NCBI GenBank assembly: GCA_946902985.2
Contig: OX336397.1
Coordinates: 157,039,890 to 157,103,889, forward strand
DNA length: 64,000 nucleotides
Reading direction: 5' to 3'
Source of the DNA: Meconema thalassinum
Lineage: Eukaryota; Arthropoda; Insecta; Orthoptera; Tettigoniidae
The notes beneath the pieces are model-generated. The model did not search any database. It worked only from the letters and a program-made list of their open reading frames with translations, and had not been told where the DNA came from. This document shows positions 20,266 through 31,135 of this stretch, piece after piece (positions within the stretch are counted from its first letter, which is position 1; every line of letters begins with the position of its first letter). Made by a program: the position numbers and the translations under genes.

Positions 20266-20650
20266 TTTTATTTATTTTTATTTGCGAATTGACCACTTCG
20301 GATCACGCTACAATTTCATTTTTCTTTGCCTGAAGTTTCCTCTTCCTCCAGTACTCCTTCATATGGGCGCTATGCTGTTTCTTCTGCTCATACATCCAGG
20401 CTCTTACCTTCTTTGTGGTTCTTGTGACGTGAAACCCTTCCAAATTTTGAATTATGTACCGAAATGTTTCCCTGTTTGACATCTGAACTTCCTGGATGTT
20501 GGAATTTTCGAGATCTCTTCGAACTTCCTTAATCCATGTCGTTGTTGTCTTCTTGTTCCACAGGTAGTCGAATAACTGTTTGGTTAGTCTAGTTTTGTCC
20601 ATTCTGTACAAGTGTCCGAGAAACGATAACCTCCTCTTCTTCATGGTCTC

Positions 20651-20726
<76 letters not shown>

Positions 20727-20790
20727 TTCGTTTCGGTCGTCTGGGGACCACGAGCCAATTTCAATGCTTTGTCCTTTGCTGTTCCTTCTT
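20266..20790 (-). pseudogene. LINE 3' end (C-terminal ORF remnant) with internal (TTA)n
   Basis: The minus strand encodes KKRRLSFLGHLYRMDKTRLTK, then QLFDYLWNKKTTTTWIKEV, RRDLENSN, FHVTRTTKKVRAWMYEQKK and HSAHMKEYWRKRK. This is the conserved C-terminal region of the LINE family repeated through this window: GHL-x-RM, LTK-x-LF, W-x-x-EVRRDL, then a basic KK-x-HSxxMKxYW-x-KRK helix. The downstream tail is A-rich (AAATA repeats, about 20266-20285). Upstream the frame runs into about 78 bp of (TTA)n at 20651-20727. No catalytic domain is left. Confidence 0.85.
20651..20727. repeat. (TTA)n microsatellite
   Basis: About 26 near-perfect TTA units. It separates two LINE 3'-end fragments that lie in the same orientation. 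Confidence 0.95.
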
Positions 20791-21150
20791 CTTCCTCCAG
20801 TATTCCTTCATCATCACACTATGTTTCCTCTTCCTTTCCTCGGACCATTTCGAGCCGATTTTCTTTCCCTTCCACCCTTGGAAACCTTACATTTTTAGCA
20901 CTTTTTTGCCTAAAAATATCTCTCTGTGGTGTATCTTCTTCTCTGATATTGTTTCATTCCAAATCCTTTTTGACTTCTTGTACCCAGGTTGTTGTTGACT
21001 TGTTGTTCCACAGGAATGTGAAGATCTGCTTGGTTAACTTACTGTCATCCATCCTGTACAAATGTCCAAAAAATAACAATCTCCTCTTCCGTATTGTTTC
21101 TGATATGTTCTCTATTTTTTCGATATATTCCATCATTACTTCTTAATTTC
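20770..21150 (-). pseudogene. second LINE 3' end fragment
   Basis: The minus strand encodes IEKIENISETIRKRRLLFFG, HLYRMDDSKLTKQIFTFLWN and TTTWVQEVKKDLE, the same C-terminal module as the neighbour at 20.3-20.7 kb. A basic segment lies nearer 20800-20900. It extends about 60 bp further upstream in the LINE frame than its neighbour. Truncated and non-functional. Confidence 0.85.
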
Positions 21151-21175
21151 CAGAATTCTGTAGTTTTTTGTTAAA

Positions 21176-21396
21176 TTTATTTATTTATTTATTTTGCTTC
21201 TAAAAGTTATATATCTAATAATAAGAACAATGTTTACATTGATGACACATAATTCTACAAAATTATAAAATAGAGGTCTCAATTAGAAGCGATTTAATTT
21301 ACTCCGCATTATTGAGCTCTACTTGTTGTCCTGCTCTGTGTGTACGGTTCAATACAAAGAAGAAGTGGAAGAAGAAGAAGAAGAAGAAGAAAGATT
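21176..21396. repeat. (TTTA)n and (GAA)n microsatellites with A+T-rich spacer
   Basis: TTTA repeats lie at about 21176-21195 and GAA repeats at about 21358-21392. The sequence between shows no recognisable feature. Confidence 0.8.
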
Positions 21397-21399
21397 TTA

Positions 21400-21570
21400 G
21401 TTTAACGTGACCATTAATCTCAATAGCATAAGCCACGGAACCTCCTTTTTACGTGGAATCCGAACCACAGGACATGGCATTTCACTTCGAAAATCTCACA
21501 TGCATTGACCGTGCCGACAGGCCATCAGCTTTACCGCTGCGCCACCACGCCCCCTACGGGTCAATACACC
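21400..21570 (-). mobile_element. tRNA-derived SINE-like fragment (family D)
   Basis: The minus strand reads GGCGTGGTGGCGCAGCGGTA (A-box-like, about 21535-21555), then GGTTCGGATTCC (B-box-like, about 21455-21470) and CGTGGCTTATGC. The plus-strand (GAA)n to the left would be its (TTC)n tail. I see a single copy, so boundaries are approximate. Confidence 0.55.
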
Positions 21571-22015
21571 TCGGAAGATCACTGGCTAGCAAATTGGTGC
21601 GTATTGATAACGTGTGCTTCTGTTGTGGCTATCTGCGGATACTGCTTTTGTTTTTGTGGGCTTTTACCGACATATCTTATAGCGGTGATCTGGCTACCCT
21701 TCGGGCTGACTACCTAAGGGGAACGATAAAGTATCATCCCGGCATTTGTCTGAAGCAGGATGGGTGCTTTCAGAAGACTGTTCAAGTTTGAGAAGATCGT
21801 GTTTCCACGTAGCTACAATATGCTACTTTGAAAGACTTTATCAAAAGAGGAACTAATTCTCTTTCAACTCCTCATTAGATGAGCTCAGTTTGTGTGTTGG
21901 CACATGGTAGAGCAAATGTTGATTGATGTAAGAGGTTAGAGTTCGTGTTGATTTCAACCCCGTGTGCTTCGGGTAAGTTAAGACTTTTGTATGATAACCT
22001 GTTTTATTGTGCTGT
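21571..22015. other. unassigned spacer
   Basis: An open frame at 21453-21791 covers the SINE fragment and part of this spacer, with no recognisable motif. Nothing else is identified. Confidence 0.4.
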
Positions 22016-22542
22016 CTATACTAGATTGGTTGGTTCTTAAGTTTAGGGGCTGCGGCAACGCGGTCATGTAGCCCCGTGCTCTTTGGCTGTGTGTAGAATC
22101 TGTCCGATAACCAGTGTTAATTGTGATGACTGTATTAGTGTGTGTTATCTGTTTCTTAATTTAAGTACTGAAACTTAGAATTTTTCAAATAATTCCTACT
22201 TTTGCCGCCAAGCGCCACCGTGAACGACTACTAGGCCAAGTTCAGAACTTAGCTACTAGACGCCAGCGCAGTCGGCTCTTGGCAACGAACGTAGAAACCT
22301 AAGAGCGTTGTTTACATTCTTAACCTATCCAATTTAGCTTCACACAGGTGCAATTAGTGGAAGGTTCTTTAACATGCCATAAATCTATGACATGGGACCA
22401 CCGGCTTTACTTCCCCTCCGAAGGAAGGTATACTGAGGGATTTTTAACGCTCTTAAAAAATCTGACGGGTTTGAACCCACAATCTTGGGCATAGAAGCTC
22501 AGCATGCTACCGACTACGCCACCAAAGCCGCTATATAGATTG
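22016..22542 (-). mobile_element. SINE family E, copy 1
   Basis: The minus-strand tRNA-like head lies at the right (GGTGGCGTAGTCGGTAGCA with A box, GGGTTCAAACCC B box near 22470). The body includes CTTCCTTCGGAGGGGAAGTA and CCGGTGGTCCCATGTCATAG. The end at the left reads ACGGGGCTACATGACCGCG on the minus strand. The approximate duplication is CTATACTAGATTG (22016-22028) and CTATATAGATTG (22531-22542). Family members also lie at 22.67, 32.65, 37.19, 41.17 and 49.93 kb. Confidence 0.88.
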
Positions 22543-22671
22543 CTTGTGTATGTAATTGAGGCTATGCTCAAGTAGGTAGTTAGCTACAATCTTAGCCTTT
22601 GCCTTGTATAGAAGTAGAAAATCATGAGAAAACAATCCAAGGATGGCTAAAGTGGGAATTAAATCCACGAA

Positions 22672-23145
22672 GTTTGGTTGGTTAGTTTCTTCGTTTAGGG
22701 GCTGCGATAACGCGGTCATGTAGCCCCGTGTACTTTGGGTGTGTGTAGAATCTGTCTGACAACCGATGTTAATGGTGATGACTGTATTGGTGAGTGTTAT
22801 CTGTTTTCTAATTCAAGTAAGGACTGCAGACAATAATTTCAAGTAGATCCTACTTTTGCTACACCTAGCTTGCAGACTTGCCTACCAGATGACATCGCAG
22901 GAGCATTATCATTTCTAACCTACAAATTTTGGTTTCACACAAGTGTAGTTAGTGGAAGGTTCGTTTTCATACCATAAATCTATAACATGGGACCACCGGC
23001 TGTACTTCCCCTCCGAAGGAAGGCATAATGAGGTTTTTTAACGATTTTAACGCTCTTAAAAATCCGACGACGTCGGGCGGGTTTGAACCAGCGACTTTGG
23101 GCATAAAAGCTCAGCATGCTACCAACTACGTCACCGAACCCGCTA
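22672..23145 (-). mobile_element. SINE family E, copy 2
   Basis: Same structure as copy 1, only about 130 bp away and in the same orientation. It lacks part of the central region (the GCCACCGTGAACGAC segment). The head keeps GGGTTTGAACC in inverted form near 23080. The target duplication is unclear. Confidence 0.87.
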
Positions 23146-23602
23146 ATACTACGTCAGTCCTCACCTTGCTTAATACAACTCACTGTCATGGGGTTTTCTA
23201 CTAAATAATACATGACTCATGGAGTAGTTACGTCCTAGTTCGTGAACCATGAGCAACGGCTGAGTGGCCTAGTCAGTGGTCCTGACAGTCGGGATAGCAG
23301 TTATTATGGAATAGGAGTGGGCATCTTAGCCCTCCTAGTGCTCAGGCGGTCAGGACTACCCAACTCACTTGTTCACTTGTTTGTCCCCTTAGGTGAAACT
23401 CAGGGACCCTGTGTAAGTAAGGCTAGAAACCTGTTTCAGTTTAAGCCCCTAAACCTGCTAAAAATGTCTTGAGAAAGCCTCAGACCTATGGGAGTGATGG
23501 CAGATCAGGGACTCATTCATTCATTCATTCATTCATTCATTCATTCATTTGCAATTGGGGGTGTGTGTCCCGGTGGCAAATTAGATATACATAACAAATA
23601 AA
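23146..23602. other. possible LINE 5' region remnant, then (ATTC)n
   Basis: The stretch around 23226-23500 (ACGGCTGAGTGGCCTAGTCA ... CTACCCAACTCACTTGTTCA ... GTCTTGAGAAAGCCTCAGA) resembles, from memory, leader sequence of endonuclease-type LINEs in insects; I cannot confirm this. An (ATTC)n microsatellite fills 23512-23550. Confidence 0.35.
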
Positions 23603-24911
23603 ACAAGAAGTTCCGTGAAGAACTATACAGCCTACTTTTCATGCCAATAATTATTCTACAGAATATGAACCTATCTAGAATAATGACGAAATTAAGTTGG
23701 TAATATCAAAATATCCAATTAGTTCAAAATATACCTGGTATAATGTAGCCTAATAGAGCACTACAGTTGGCTGCCCTGGTGACTGAATATATTCTTAGTT
23801 CCATCTCTTAAGGTACAGAATACAAAATTTGGTTGAAGTCCAATGGACGTTACATGCAGTTAGACATTGGATCTATCAGCACGCGTAAAAGCATGTTGGC
23901 CACAATGTCATGCGTGTGCTGGTCAGAAATAATCTGAAATATTATATCTTTTTGTGCCAATTTTGGATGAAATACATTTGTTAGTATAGAAGTTACATGT
24001 ATTTTAAAATTGGACATATCAGCAGGCATAGAATCATGTTGGCAGCACTGTCTTGTATTAATTACTCCAAATTAATCTAGAATGTCAGGTGCTATACGTG
24101 TGCAAAGTATAGAGCTCTTGACTTGCATACTTTCTGATATATTAATATTAGGGTAAAAAAATATAGACAGCATTTATTAACAGTTGGCAGTCCTGATTGC
24201 TCTTAACAATACTAATAGTAATATCTGTTATGGTACACATAGCACATATGAAATTTGGTTGAAATCCAACTGATGGTATAGAAGTTACATGTATTTAAAA
24301 ATTGGTACTATCAGCAGGTTTATAATCATGTTGGTAGAACTGAAGTATATAAGTTACTCCAAATTAATCCAAAATGTCAGAATATACGTGTGCATAGTTT
24401 AAAGCTGTTGGCTTGCATACTTTCTGATATATAGGTATTTGGATGAAAAAAATAGAGAGAGCAATTATTAACAGTTGGCAGCCCTGGTGGCCTTAAGAAT
24501 ACGTTCAGTCATATCTGTTTTTGTACAGATATTACATACAAAATTTGGTTGAAATCCAATTGATAGTGTAGAAGTTATATGCATTTAAACATTGGACCTA
24601 TCAGAAGGCTTAACATTATTTTGGCAACACTGTCATGGTTGGCCTCCTGGAAATTAAACGGAAATAGTCGTATCTACATGTGTGCCAATTTTGGAATAGC
24701 TCCCATGCATACCTTGCAAGATATCCAACATGGAGCTCAAATTTCTAGTGCGTTTTTTCAGCAGTTGGTAGCACTGACATCATTTTCAAATATGGACGTG
24801 AGATATTCCGGTGCACATCTTTACTCATACTAAATTTGGTTTTGATTGCTGCAGCCGTTTAGGAGTTGATAGGGGGGGGGGGACACACACAGCCAGACAG
24901 ACAGACAGAAG

Positions 24912-24946
<35 letters not shown>

Positions 24947-25040
24947 GGACGGACAGACAGACAGACACACATTTTCCCGGATCGATCTCATAAGTCTACT
25001 TTTTCCTCATTTTTGCAAAATGTGAAAAGTAGGCTAAAAA
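23603..25040 (-). mobile_element. Helentron-like element, subfamily X, copy 2
   Basis: The left end is CAAGAAGTTCCGTGAAGAAC, which folds (GTTC/GAAC stem) and is followed by AGCCTACTTTT. The right end has (CAGA)n at 24893-24966, GATCTCATAAGTCTACTTTT and AAAAGTAGGCT. TTGGCAGC-type motifs recur at about 23765, 23892, 24036, 24181, 24327, 24472, 24620 and 24763, mostly 143-148 bp apart. Both flanks are A tracts and no duplication is visible. It is closely related to the copy at 57.5-58.9 kb. Non-coding. Confidence 0.88.
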
Positions 25041-26110
25041 TTGTACATAACAATTCACTAACAATTAAACTGGAGTATTTACACAGTCAGTCTTTTCTTA
25101 AACACACCTATATGTTTCTAAAAAGGCTCTAAGACTGCGGCAGGTAGAGAGTTCCAATTATCAATGGCACGGTTTACGAAAGAATATTTACCATAATTTG
25201 TTCGCTGTGGTCGGCTCTTAACTTTGAAAGGATGATCGCTCCTACCCATGTATGTAGGCTTTTCCATACGTTTGCTAAGCTCACCCCATGCTGGTTGATT
25301 TGTATACGTGTTGTACATAGCGCAAAGTCTAGATTTCGTCCTCCTAGCCTCAAGTGATTCCCACCCAAGTTTCTTTAACATACGGCTCAAACTGCTCCTG
25401 GGATTAAAGTCACTGAGCACAAATCTAGCGGCCTTTCTTTGTACCATTTCCAACTCATTTATGAGCCCTACTTGATATGGATCCCAAACCGCCGAGGCGT
25501 ATTCCAGAATAGGTCTTACAAGTGACAAATATCCTAATTCTTTAACAGAGGTACTACTTCCTTTTAATACCCTCATTACAAAGTGCAGGGATTTGTAAGC
25601 TTTAGAAACTACAAATCCTATATGACTACTCCATTTCATATCATTTCTTACGTGAACGCCCAAATATTTGCAAGAATCTTTTTCTACAAGTATTTCCGAG
25701 CCAATGTTATATTGAAAATCTTGCCTTCGCACTTTCCCTATTTTTATTAGACTACATTTTCTTGTGTTTATTGTCATTTTATTGTCAATCGCCCACTTAT
25801 AGACCAGGTTCAGGTCATCTTGAAGTACTGCATTGTCTTGTGAGTCATGTATCTTTCGATAAATTACACAATCATCCGCAACAATCGACAGTCACTGCGA
25901 ATCCCATTTGGTAAGTCATTTATAAACACCAAAAATAACAAAGTTCCGATTACGCTGCCCTGAGGGATACCCGACGTTACGGTAATTTCATCCGAGAATC
26001 GGCCTTCAACTTTCACTTTCTGGGAACGACCCGTCAAAAATTCTTGGATCCATAAAATTACTCTTCTATCAATCTCCTTGGAAATGGAACAGGCAATCGA
26101 ACTGGTATTC
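25041..26110 (-). pseudogene. LINE reverse transcriptase relic (CR1/Jockey-like)
   Basis: On the minus strand, in order: VILWIQEFLTGRSQKVKVEG and SGIPQGSVIGTLLFLVFIND (RT motif with the PQGS-x-x-x-x-LLF signature, about 25930-26070), the catalytic VADDCVIY box (about 25868-25892, with V in place of the usual Y/F), KWAIDNKMTINTRKC, KYLGVHVRNDMKWSSHI, then LVRPILEYASAVWDPY, QRKAARFVLSDF and WGELSKRME. These are the RT palm/thumb and C-terminal region of Jockey/CR1-clade ORF2. The frame is open at 25118-25777 (219 codons) but broken by a frameshift near the catalytic box. Everything upstream of the palm, including the endonuclease, is missing. It is a 5'-truncated dead copy of a lineage different from the 13-kb and 34-kb LINEs. 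Confidence 0.92.
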
Positions 26111-26246
26111 GATTGGGTGCAATTAATATCGAGGGTGTTTATGGAAGGAAGCTGCCTGTTTGCCATCTCTTGATGAATGCAGTACATTTGCATTTGTCTG
26201 TTGGCACAGGCTACAGTAAAATGTGGCTTTGTCTCAGTCTCACTCA

Positions 26247-26905
26247 TGGCTGTGATTATATGGAAGCTACTGAGGTATGGGTGGTGCTGAGTAATGACAT
26301 TCAGGGCACAGTCAGTGCCTGTGGATGTTGTGAAAGGTTCTGCTCATAGGGTTAGTACGGCTGTTCTGACTCAGTGAGGAAAGCAATGGCAAACTACCTC
26401 ACTCCTCACCTTGCCTAGTACGCCTCATTGTAGTGCTGCCTCGATGTTGTAGGTTTCTACCACATAAGCTATGGTGGTGCTTTTTGAGGATCCAACCAGC
26501 ATCCAGGCTGACTACCTATCGGACATATGGTAGGAAGAAAGTAGAGCTAGCGGAGCCAACAAGCAGGATGAGACTGGATATTCTAGGGATTAGTGAAGTT
26601 CAGATAAAGGAAGTAGAGAGAAAGTAGAGCTAGCGGAGTCAACAAGTAGGATGAGACTGGATATTCTAGGGATTAGTGAAGTTCAGACAAAGGGAAGTAA
26701 GAGAGTAGGGCTGAATGTCAAGAAAACCTTAGAGCATAACATAGTTTCTGTGAGGTATGTAAATGAACAATTACTGAGGATAGATTTGGAAATGTCAGGA
26801 AATCGGGTCAGGATTGTTTCAGTGTACGCTCCATGTGAAGGTGTGGATCAGGACGAAGTAGACAGGTTTTATGAGCAGGATGTGTATCAAAACCAACCAA
26901 CAGAT
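26247..26905 (+). pseudogene. LINE endonuclease domain, 5' part
   Basis: A frame encodes MRLDILGISEVQTKGSKRVG, then LEHNIVSVRYVNEQLLRIDL and VRIVSVYAPCEGVDQDEVDR-FYEQDV. This is the N-terminal part of an apurinic-type endonuclease of non-LTR retrotransposons: LGISE with its catalytic Glu, then VYAP. An 82-bp tandem duplication (about 26541-26622 repeated at 26623-26704) copies the LGISE segment. The coding block stops at about 26888, where a TA-flanked insertion begins, and resumes at 28872. The region before 26541 looks like LINE leader (for example CAATGGCAAACTACCTCAC). Confidence 0.82.
26541..26705 (+). repeat. 82-bp tandem duplication in the endonuclease domain
   Basis: GTAGAGCTAGCGGAG... 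through GAAGTTCAGAYAAAGG occurs twice, 82 bp apart. The repeat duplicates the start of the endonuclease, including the catalytic LGISE segment, and shifts the reading frame, since 82 is not divisible by 3. Confidence 0.9.
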
Positions 26906-28873
26906 TTTCCTGACAATTCCGTTATTTTTCCAGGATGTGCTTGACATGGAATATTGTATTATATTTTTAGCCTATTTTCAATTTTGAAAAAATAGGATTA
27001 TGAGATCACCTTTTGTCCGTGTGTGTGTGTGTGTGTGTGTGTGAGGTGTGTGTGTGTGTGTCCCTCCAATAACTTCTAAATGGCTGGAGCGATTTCAATG
27101 AAACTCGGTAACTTCATAGCCCTATTCTGGACGACCCCGACCGTGCTATTTACATTTTGTTATGTCTCACCAATACAACATGGTGGCTGTGCGAAATATT
27201 TCACCAGCATTCAATATCTCCGAAACTATTACCGATATCACCCTGGAATTTTTTGCGGTGATAAAGGGAACTACTAAAAGTTCACCTATGTGACTCTTGA
27301 AAAACTGGTAACTACAAAACCAACATGACGGCCACGCGAATTCGCGACATTTAAATAGACGTTTCTCGCGATGTAACCAACCAAACGCAATAAAACTTTG
27401 TACAGTATATGTTTATACACATTGTAATGCACCGACATCCAACTTCGTTCAATTGTTTACATAGCCAAAGGAAGGCGGATGTGCGAAATATTTCACCGGC
27501 ATTCTATATCTCTGAAACTATTAGCGATATCACCACGAAATTTTGTACGGAGATAAAGGGCACTACTGGAAGTTCATCTATAAGACTTTCAAAAACCACT
27601 TAACTACAAAACGAACATGGCGGCCAAGCGAATTTGAATTTTTTTTAAATAGACCTTTCTCGCGATTTAATGTTCCAAACGCAATGAAATCTGGTACAGA
27701 AAATGTTTATACACATTGTAATGCACTGGTATCCAATTTAGTTCAATTATTTACATAACCTCAGTATGGTGGCTGTGCGAATTTTAAAATTAAGTTTTTA
27801 TTTCATGTGTCGTTATCATGCGATCGAAGTGAAAGGTTGAATAATGAACCTACGCAATAATTTTCCTTTATTGGTACATGACTCTATGGCCTATACATTT
27901 AACAATCCAACATGCCGACCATCCGAAATATTTAGACGGCTCTGAATATCTACGAATCTATTATAGCAATCAAACTGAATTTTTTGTTGTTCATAGGGTC
28001 TATGAACTTAAGTTCACCTATAGGACTTTAAATAACCTGGTGATCACAAATCCAACATGGCGGCGACGCGAAGAATGCAGTATATATTCACATGGACGTT
28101 TCTCGCAATTTAACCATCCGAGTGCAGAGAAACTTGGTACAGTAAATCCTTATACGAATGTTAATCCACTGACATCTAATTTATTTCAATTGTTTCCATA
28201 ACCACAAGATGGCAGCTGTGCGAAATTTTAAAATCTCCTTGTTACTTCTTGTGTCCTAATCATGCGATTGAAGTTTGAATGCTACACGTACACAATAATC
28301 TTCATGTAACAGTACATAACTCTAGGACCTACATATATAAAATCTAACATGGCGACCATCCGAAATATTTAGTCGGTTCTCAATATCTACGAATCTATTA
28401 CAGCAATCAAACTGAAATTTTGTATGTTGATAGTGGTGGTTAACATAAGTAGGATATATGAAAATAGGCTGTATAGTTCTTCACGGAACAACTTGTTCTA
28501 TATTTTGCCCATCCAGAAGAACTATTGTATTTGTGAGTATTGAAAGTAGCTCGTCAATAGTAATGCTCTCAAAAATCATAGTGTTACACATTTATATACA
28601 AATACACAGTCTTCACATGTAATTTGTGTGCTCTATGTTGCAAGAAATGAGAGCTTACTGATTTAACGTCAGTACGAACATACATCTACAACAATTATCA
28701 TCAGAATATACTTTTCCTCCCATCAAAATTGAAATACTTAATTTCCAATTATTCAAGGTAAAACTAAAATTCCCTGAGTGTCATTAAAATACCCTGATAA
28801 TTCCCTGAGTTTTCCAGGATTTAAATATTCCCTAAATATTCCCTGTTTTCCAGAGTAGTGGACACCCTGTATG
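26888..28873. mobile_element. TA-flanked MITE-like insertion splitting the LINE
   Basis: The LINE frame is interrupted after ...GATGTG and resumes with TATGAGGCACTGAGTGAT; the junctions carry TA. The right end reads GTGGACACCCTG (28860-28871), the complement of CAGGGTGTCCAC, a known MITE-type end. Blocks of TTCCCTGAGTTTTCCAGG type flank it (28765-28860), with a related TTTTCCAGGA at 26928. The left terminal repeat is not visible. A Helentron-like element sits inside. Confidence 0.65.
26968..28494 (+). mobile_element. Helentron-like element, subfamily Y, copy 1
   Basis: The 5' end, TAGCCTATTTTCAATTTTGA, folds back with AAAAAATAGGAT. Then come TTATGAGATCAC, a (GT)n tract (27013-27062) and CTTCTAAATGGCTGGAGCGA. 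The 3' end is AAAATAGGCTGTATAGTTCT followed by the hairpin remainder. ATGGCGGC-like motifs recur at about 27180, 27325, 27472, 27617, 27764, 27911, 28056, 28207 and 28349. It is inserted in a T tract with no duplication, nested in the MITE-like insertion. This is the most diverged of the three full Y copies. Non-coding. Confidence 0.88.
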
Positions 28874-29110
28874 AGGCACTGAGTGATGTGGTAGTGAGAG
28901 TTAACAATACTCTACTGATGGAGGATTTCAATGCTAGGATAGGAAATAGAACTCAGGGGTAATGAGAAGGTAATGGGTAAGTGGACTGAGGATCGGGAAG
29001 CGAACACCAATGCGAAATGTTCATTGGACACGGGTTATCTGTTGCGAGCTCATTCACAGAGGCACACGGGAGGGTAGAGGAACCAGATCAATAATACGCT
29101 ATACCATTAC
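28872..29110 (+). pseudogene. LINE endonuclease domain, 3' part
   Basis: The frame resumes as YEALSDVVVRVNNTLLMEDF and NARIGN, the D-F-N-A-x-I-G motif that holds catalytic Asp and Asn residues of LINE endonucleases, directly continuing the FYEQDV end at 26888. Further weak coding similarity (GKWTEDREANTN) extends to about 29000, with stops. Together with 26541-26888 it reconstitutes the order of a LINE endonuclease but not a working gene. Confidence 0.8.
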
Positions 29111-29114
29111 TGAC

Positions 29115-29408
29115 TTTCAATTTAGGAATTTGATTTAAAAAATCAGGATATTTAGGGCCTCATTTGATGAAACAGACCAAACACTCATTGAATGTGAAAT
29201 ACGCGTCGTTAGACAAGAATTGCGTAAAATGATATAACCTACATAAAAATGCATGGAACGTGAAAGGCCTCCTATTCGGAGCTCGGGGAACACGCTTGAT
29301 GTTCGTTGTGAACATGTTGAAAGAGTTTAACGTCATCGTGGATGATCTTGAGAAGGTCTGCTTCGGCACATTCAGAGCTTCAATCCACATGTTGCATATA
29401 GTACAGGA
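29115..29408 (+). pseudogene. conserved LINE-associated C-terminal segment (GARGT motif)
   Basis: The plus strand encodes NAWNVKGLLFGARGTRLMFV, VNMLKEFNVIVDDLEKVCFG and TFRASIHMLHIVQ. I recall a block of this shape (RGL-x-x-GARGT-x-x-x-F...F, then an L-x-x-S-x-x-I helix) near the C-terminus of many predicted arthropod reverse-transcriptase-like proteins. The assignment is from memory and unverified. The segment ends exactly where the foldback element at 29409 begins, so that insertion probably cut it. No start or domain partner is seen upstream. Confidence 0.5.
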
Positions 29409-30514
29409 CAGCTGCACTGAAAAAAAAAAATTGTTCCAAAAACTGTGCTATGGTTGGCTTTTTGTAAATCGTTAGAAAAGCACAAAAAATCTTAACTCTG
29501 AATTTTAGAATAATTTGCACGATCATTTTGTCGGAAAACTCAAAAAAAAAAACTTTGAATAGCGTTTTCCTCCGAATTGACGTATTTTAAAGAAAAGTTT
29601 TTTAAACACAAAATGTAGAGGACATTGTCACCTACAATTCGTCTCATTGAGGTCATGTCATACGTTTTGAATTGCAGAAGCTAGGTGGCGCTAAAGTTTC
29701 CAAAAAAGTGTTTTTTCACTTTTTGTCCTAGAAAAAATGTTTTGTTCACAAAAGAGTGAATCAGAAATTTGTTTCTCTCAAAATTGTCTACAACATTTAT
29801 TGAAACATTTTTTTCTCTCCGCCTTACCGTTCCAAAGTTATAGTCTGCCGAAGTGTGAAAATTGTACTATTCAGATGGCACGAAGGTTAATATGTGTACA
29901 GTTATGATTGATACGTTGCGATTGAAATAGATATGATTGTTTGAGCTAATTAACAATCACAGCCTGCGTCCTGTTTGACCGAGCCTTAGGCAGCTTTCCG
30001 ACACCGGTCCCGGTCTAAATTATGCCCACCGCTCTCTCCGCAGTAACAAGAGTAGCCTTGACTACGCAGCGTTGCATTTGTTGCGCTATAACTTTGGAAC
30101 GGTAAGTCGGAGGAAACAAACGTTTAAATAAATGTTGCAAACAATTTTGAGAGGAACAAATTTTTGTTTCACTCTTTTGTGAAAAAAAAAACTATTTTTT
30201 CTAGGACATAAAGTGAAAAAACACTTTTTTGGAAACTTTGGCGCCACCTAGCTTCTGCATTTCAAAACGTATGACATGACCTTAATGAGACGAATTGTAG
30301 GTGACAATGTCCTCTACATTTTTTGCTTTATAAAACTTTTCTTTAAAATACGTCGATTCAGAGAAAAACGCTTTTCAATGTTTTTTTGAGTTTTCCGACA
30401 AAATGATAACGAAAATTATTCTAAAATTTAGAGTTAAGCTCTTTTGTGCTTTTCTAACGATTTACAAAAAGCCAACCATAGCACAGTTTTTGGAACAAAA
30501 CCATTTCAGCTGTA
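29409..30514. mobile_element. 1.1-kb foldback element with ~445-bp arms
   Basis: The left arm (29409 to about 29851, starting ACAGCTG) is repeated in inverted orientation at about 30079-30514. Blocks such as GTTCCAAAAACTGTGCTATG, GTAGAGGACATTGTCACCTA and CGCCACCTAGCTTCTGCA (right-arm reading) match with scattered substitutions. The unpaired centre is about 230 bp. No transposase is present. Target duplication is not clear. By length and arm symmetry it is a large MITE or foldback transposon. Confidence 0.88.
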
Positions 30515-30785
30515 CTGTTCTAATAACCGTTTAGCCTATATGGCAGTCATGGGCAAAGTACGGCCCTTGAGCTAGTCTAATCCGGCCCGTGACATGGTTT
30601 CGAATATACCAACTACAATTACACATAGGTCATATATTCTGCTCTGTGTACCTAGAACTGAAAAACTGTTTCAATCTCATTGTGTTTATGCGTTTTGTGT
30701 AATAGAGTAGCAGCTAGAACTAATTTACAATGTAACAATGAATTGAAGCAACTATTCCTCAACGTATTGATTTCTACCAGTACCT

Positions 30786-30990
30786 AGCAAAATCGAATTT
30801 CCCAAACTTGAAATCTCATGTACAGGAGATAACTGCCATGTTCGCATCTTCCTATATCTGTGAACAGGTGTTTTCTACAATGAAGCTTCGCGAAAATAGC
30901 ATCAGAAATAGATAGACAGGCCACCATTTAGCTGCGCTACTAAGAATGAGCTCATTCCAGTTTCAACCTGATTATGAAACCTTTTAGAAG
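30786..30990 (+). pseudogene. hAT transposase dimerisation (hATC) domain
   Basis: The frame encodes KSNFPNLKSHVQEITAMFAS, SYICEQVFSTMKLRENSIRN-R, a stop, then TGHHLAALLRMSSFQFQPDY. It aligns residue for residue with the 17.96-18.19 kb copy. The stop replaces the Leu of the usual R-LTD-x-H-L. The CEQVFSTMK core is better preserved here than in the other copy. Catalytic domain absent. Confidence 0.88.
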
Positions 30991-31135
30991 CACAGTCACA
31001 GTTTCACTTGCCACGTACTCCTTCCCCTTCTAACAAATAATGAAGGTCTGTTCTTTTTCTGAGTTTTCTACCATTTGTAGCCGATAAGTTTTGTTTGGTT
31101 TAAAATACAGAAATAAAAAGTTTGAAATCTATCTA

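Noticed and set aside
20580..21146. 188-codon plus-strand open frame
   Set aside because: Antisense of two LINE 3' ends and the (TTA)n run.
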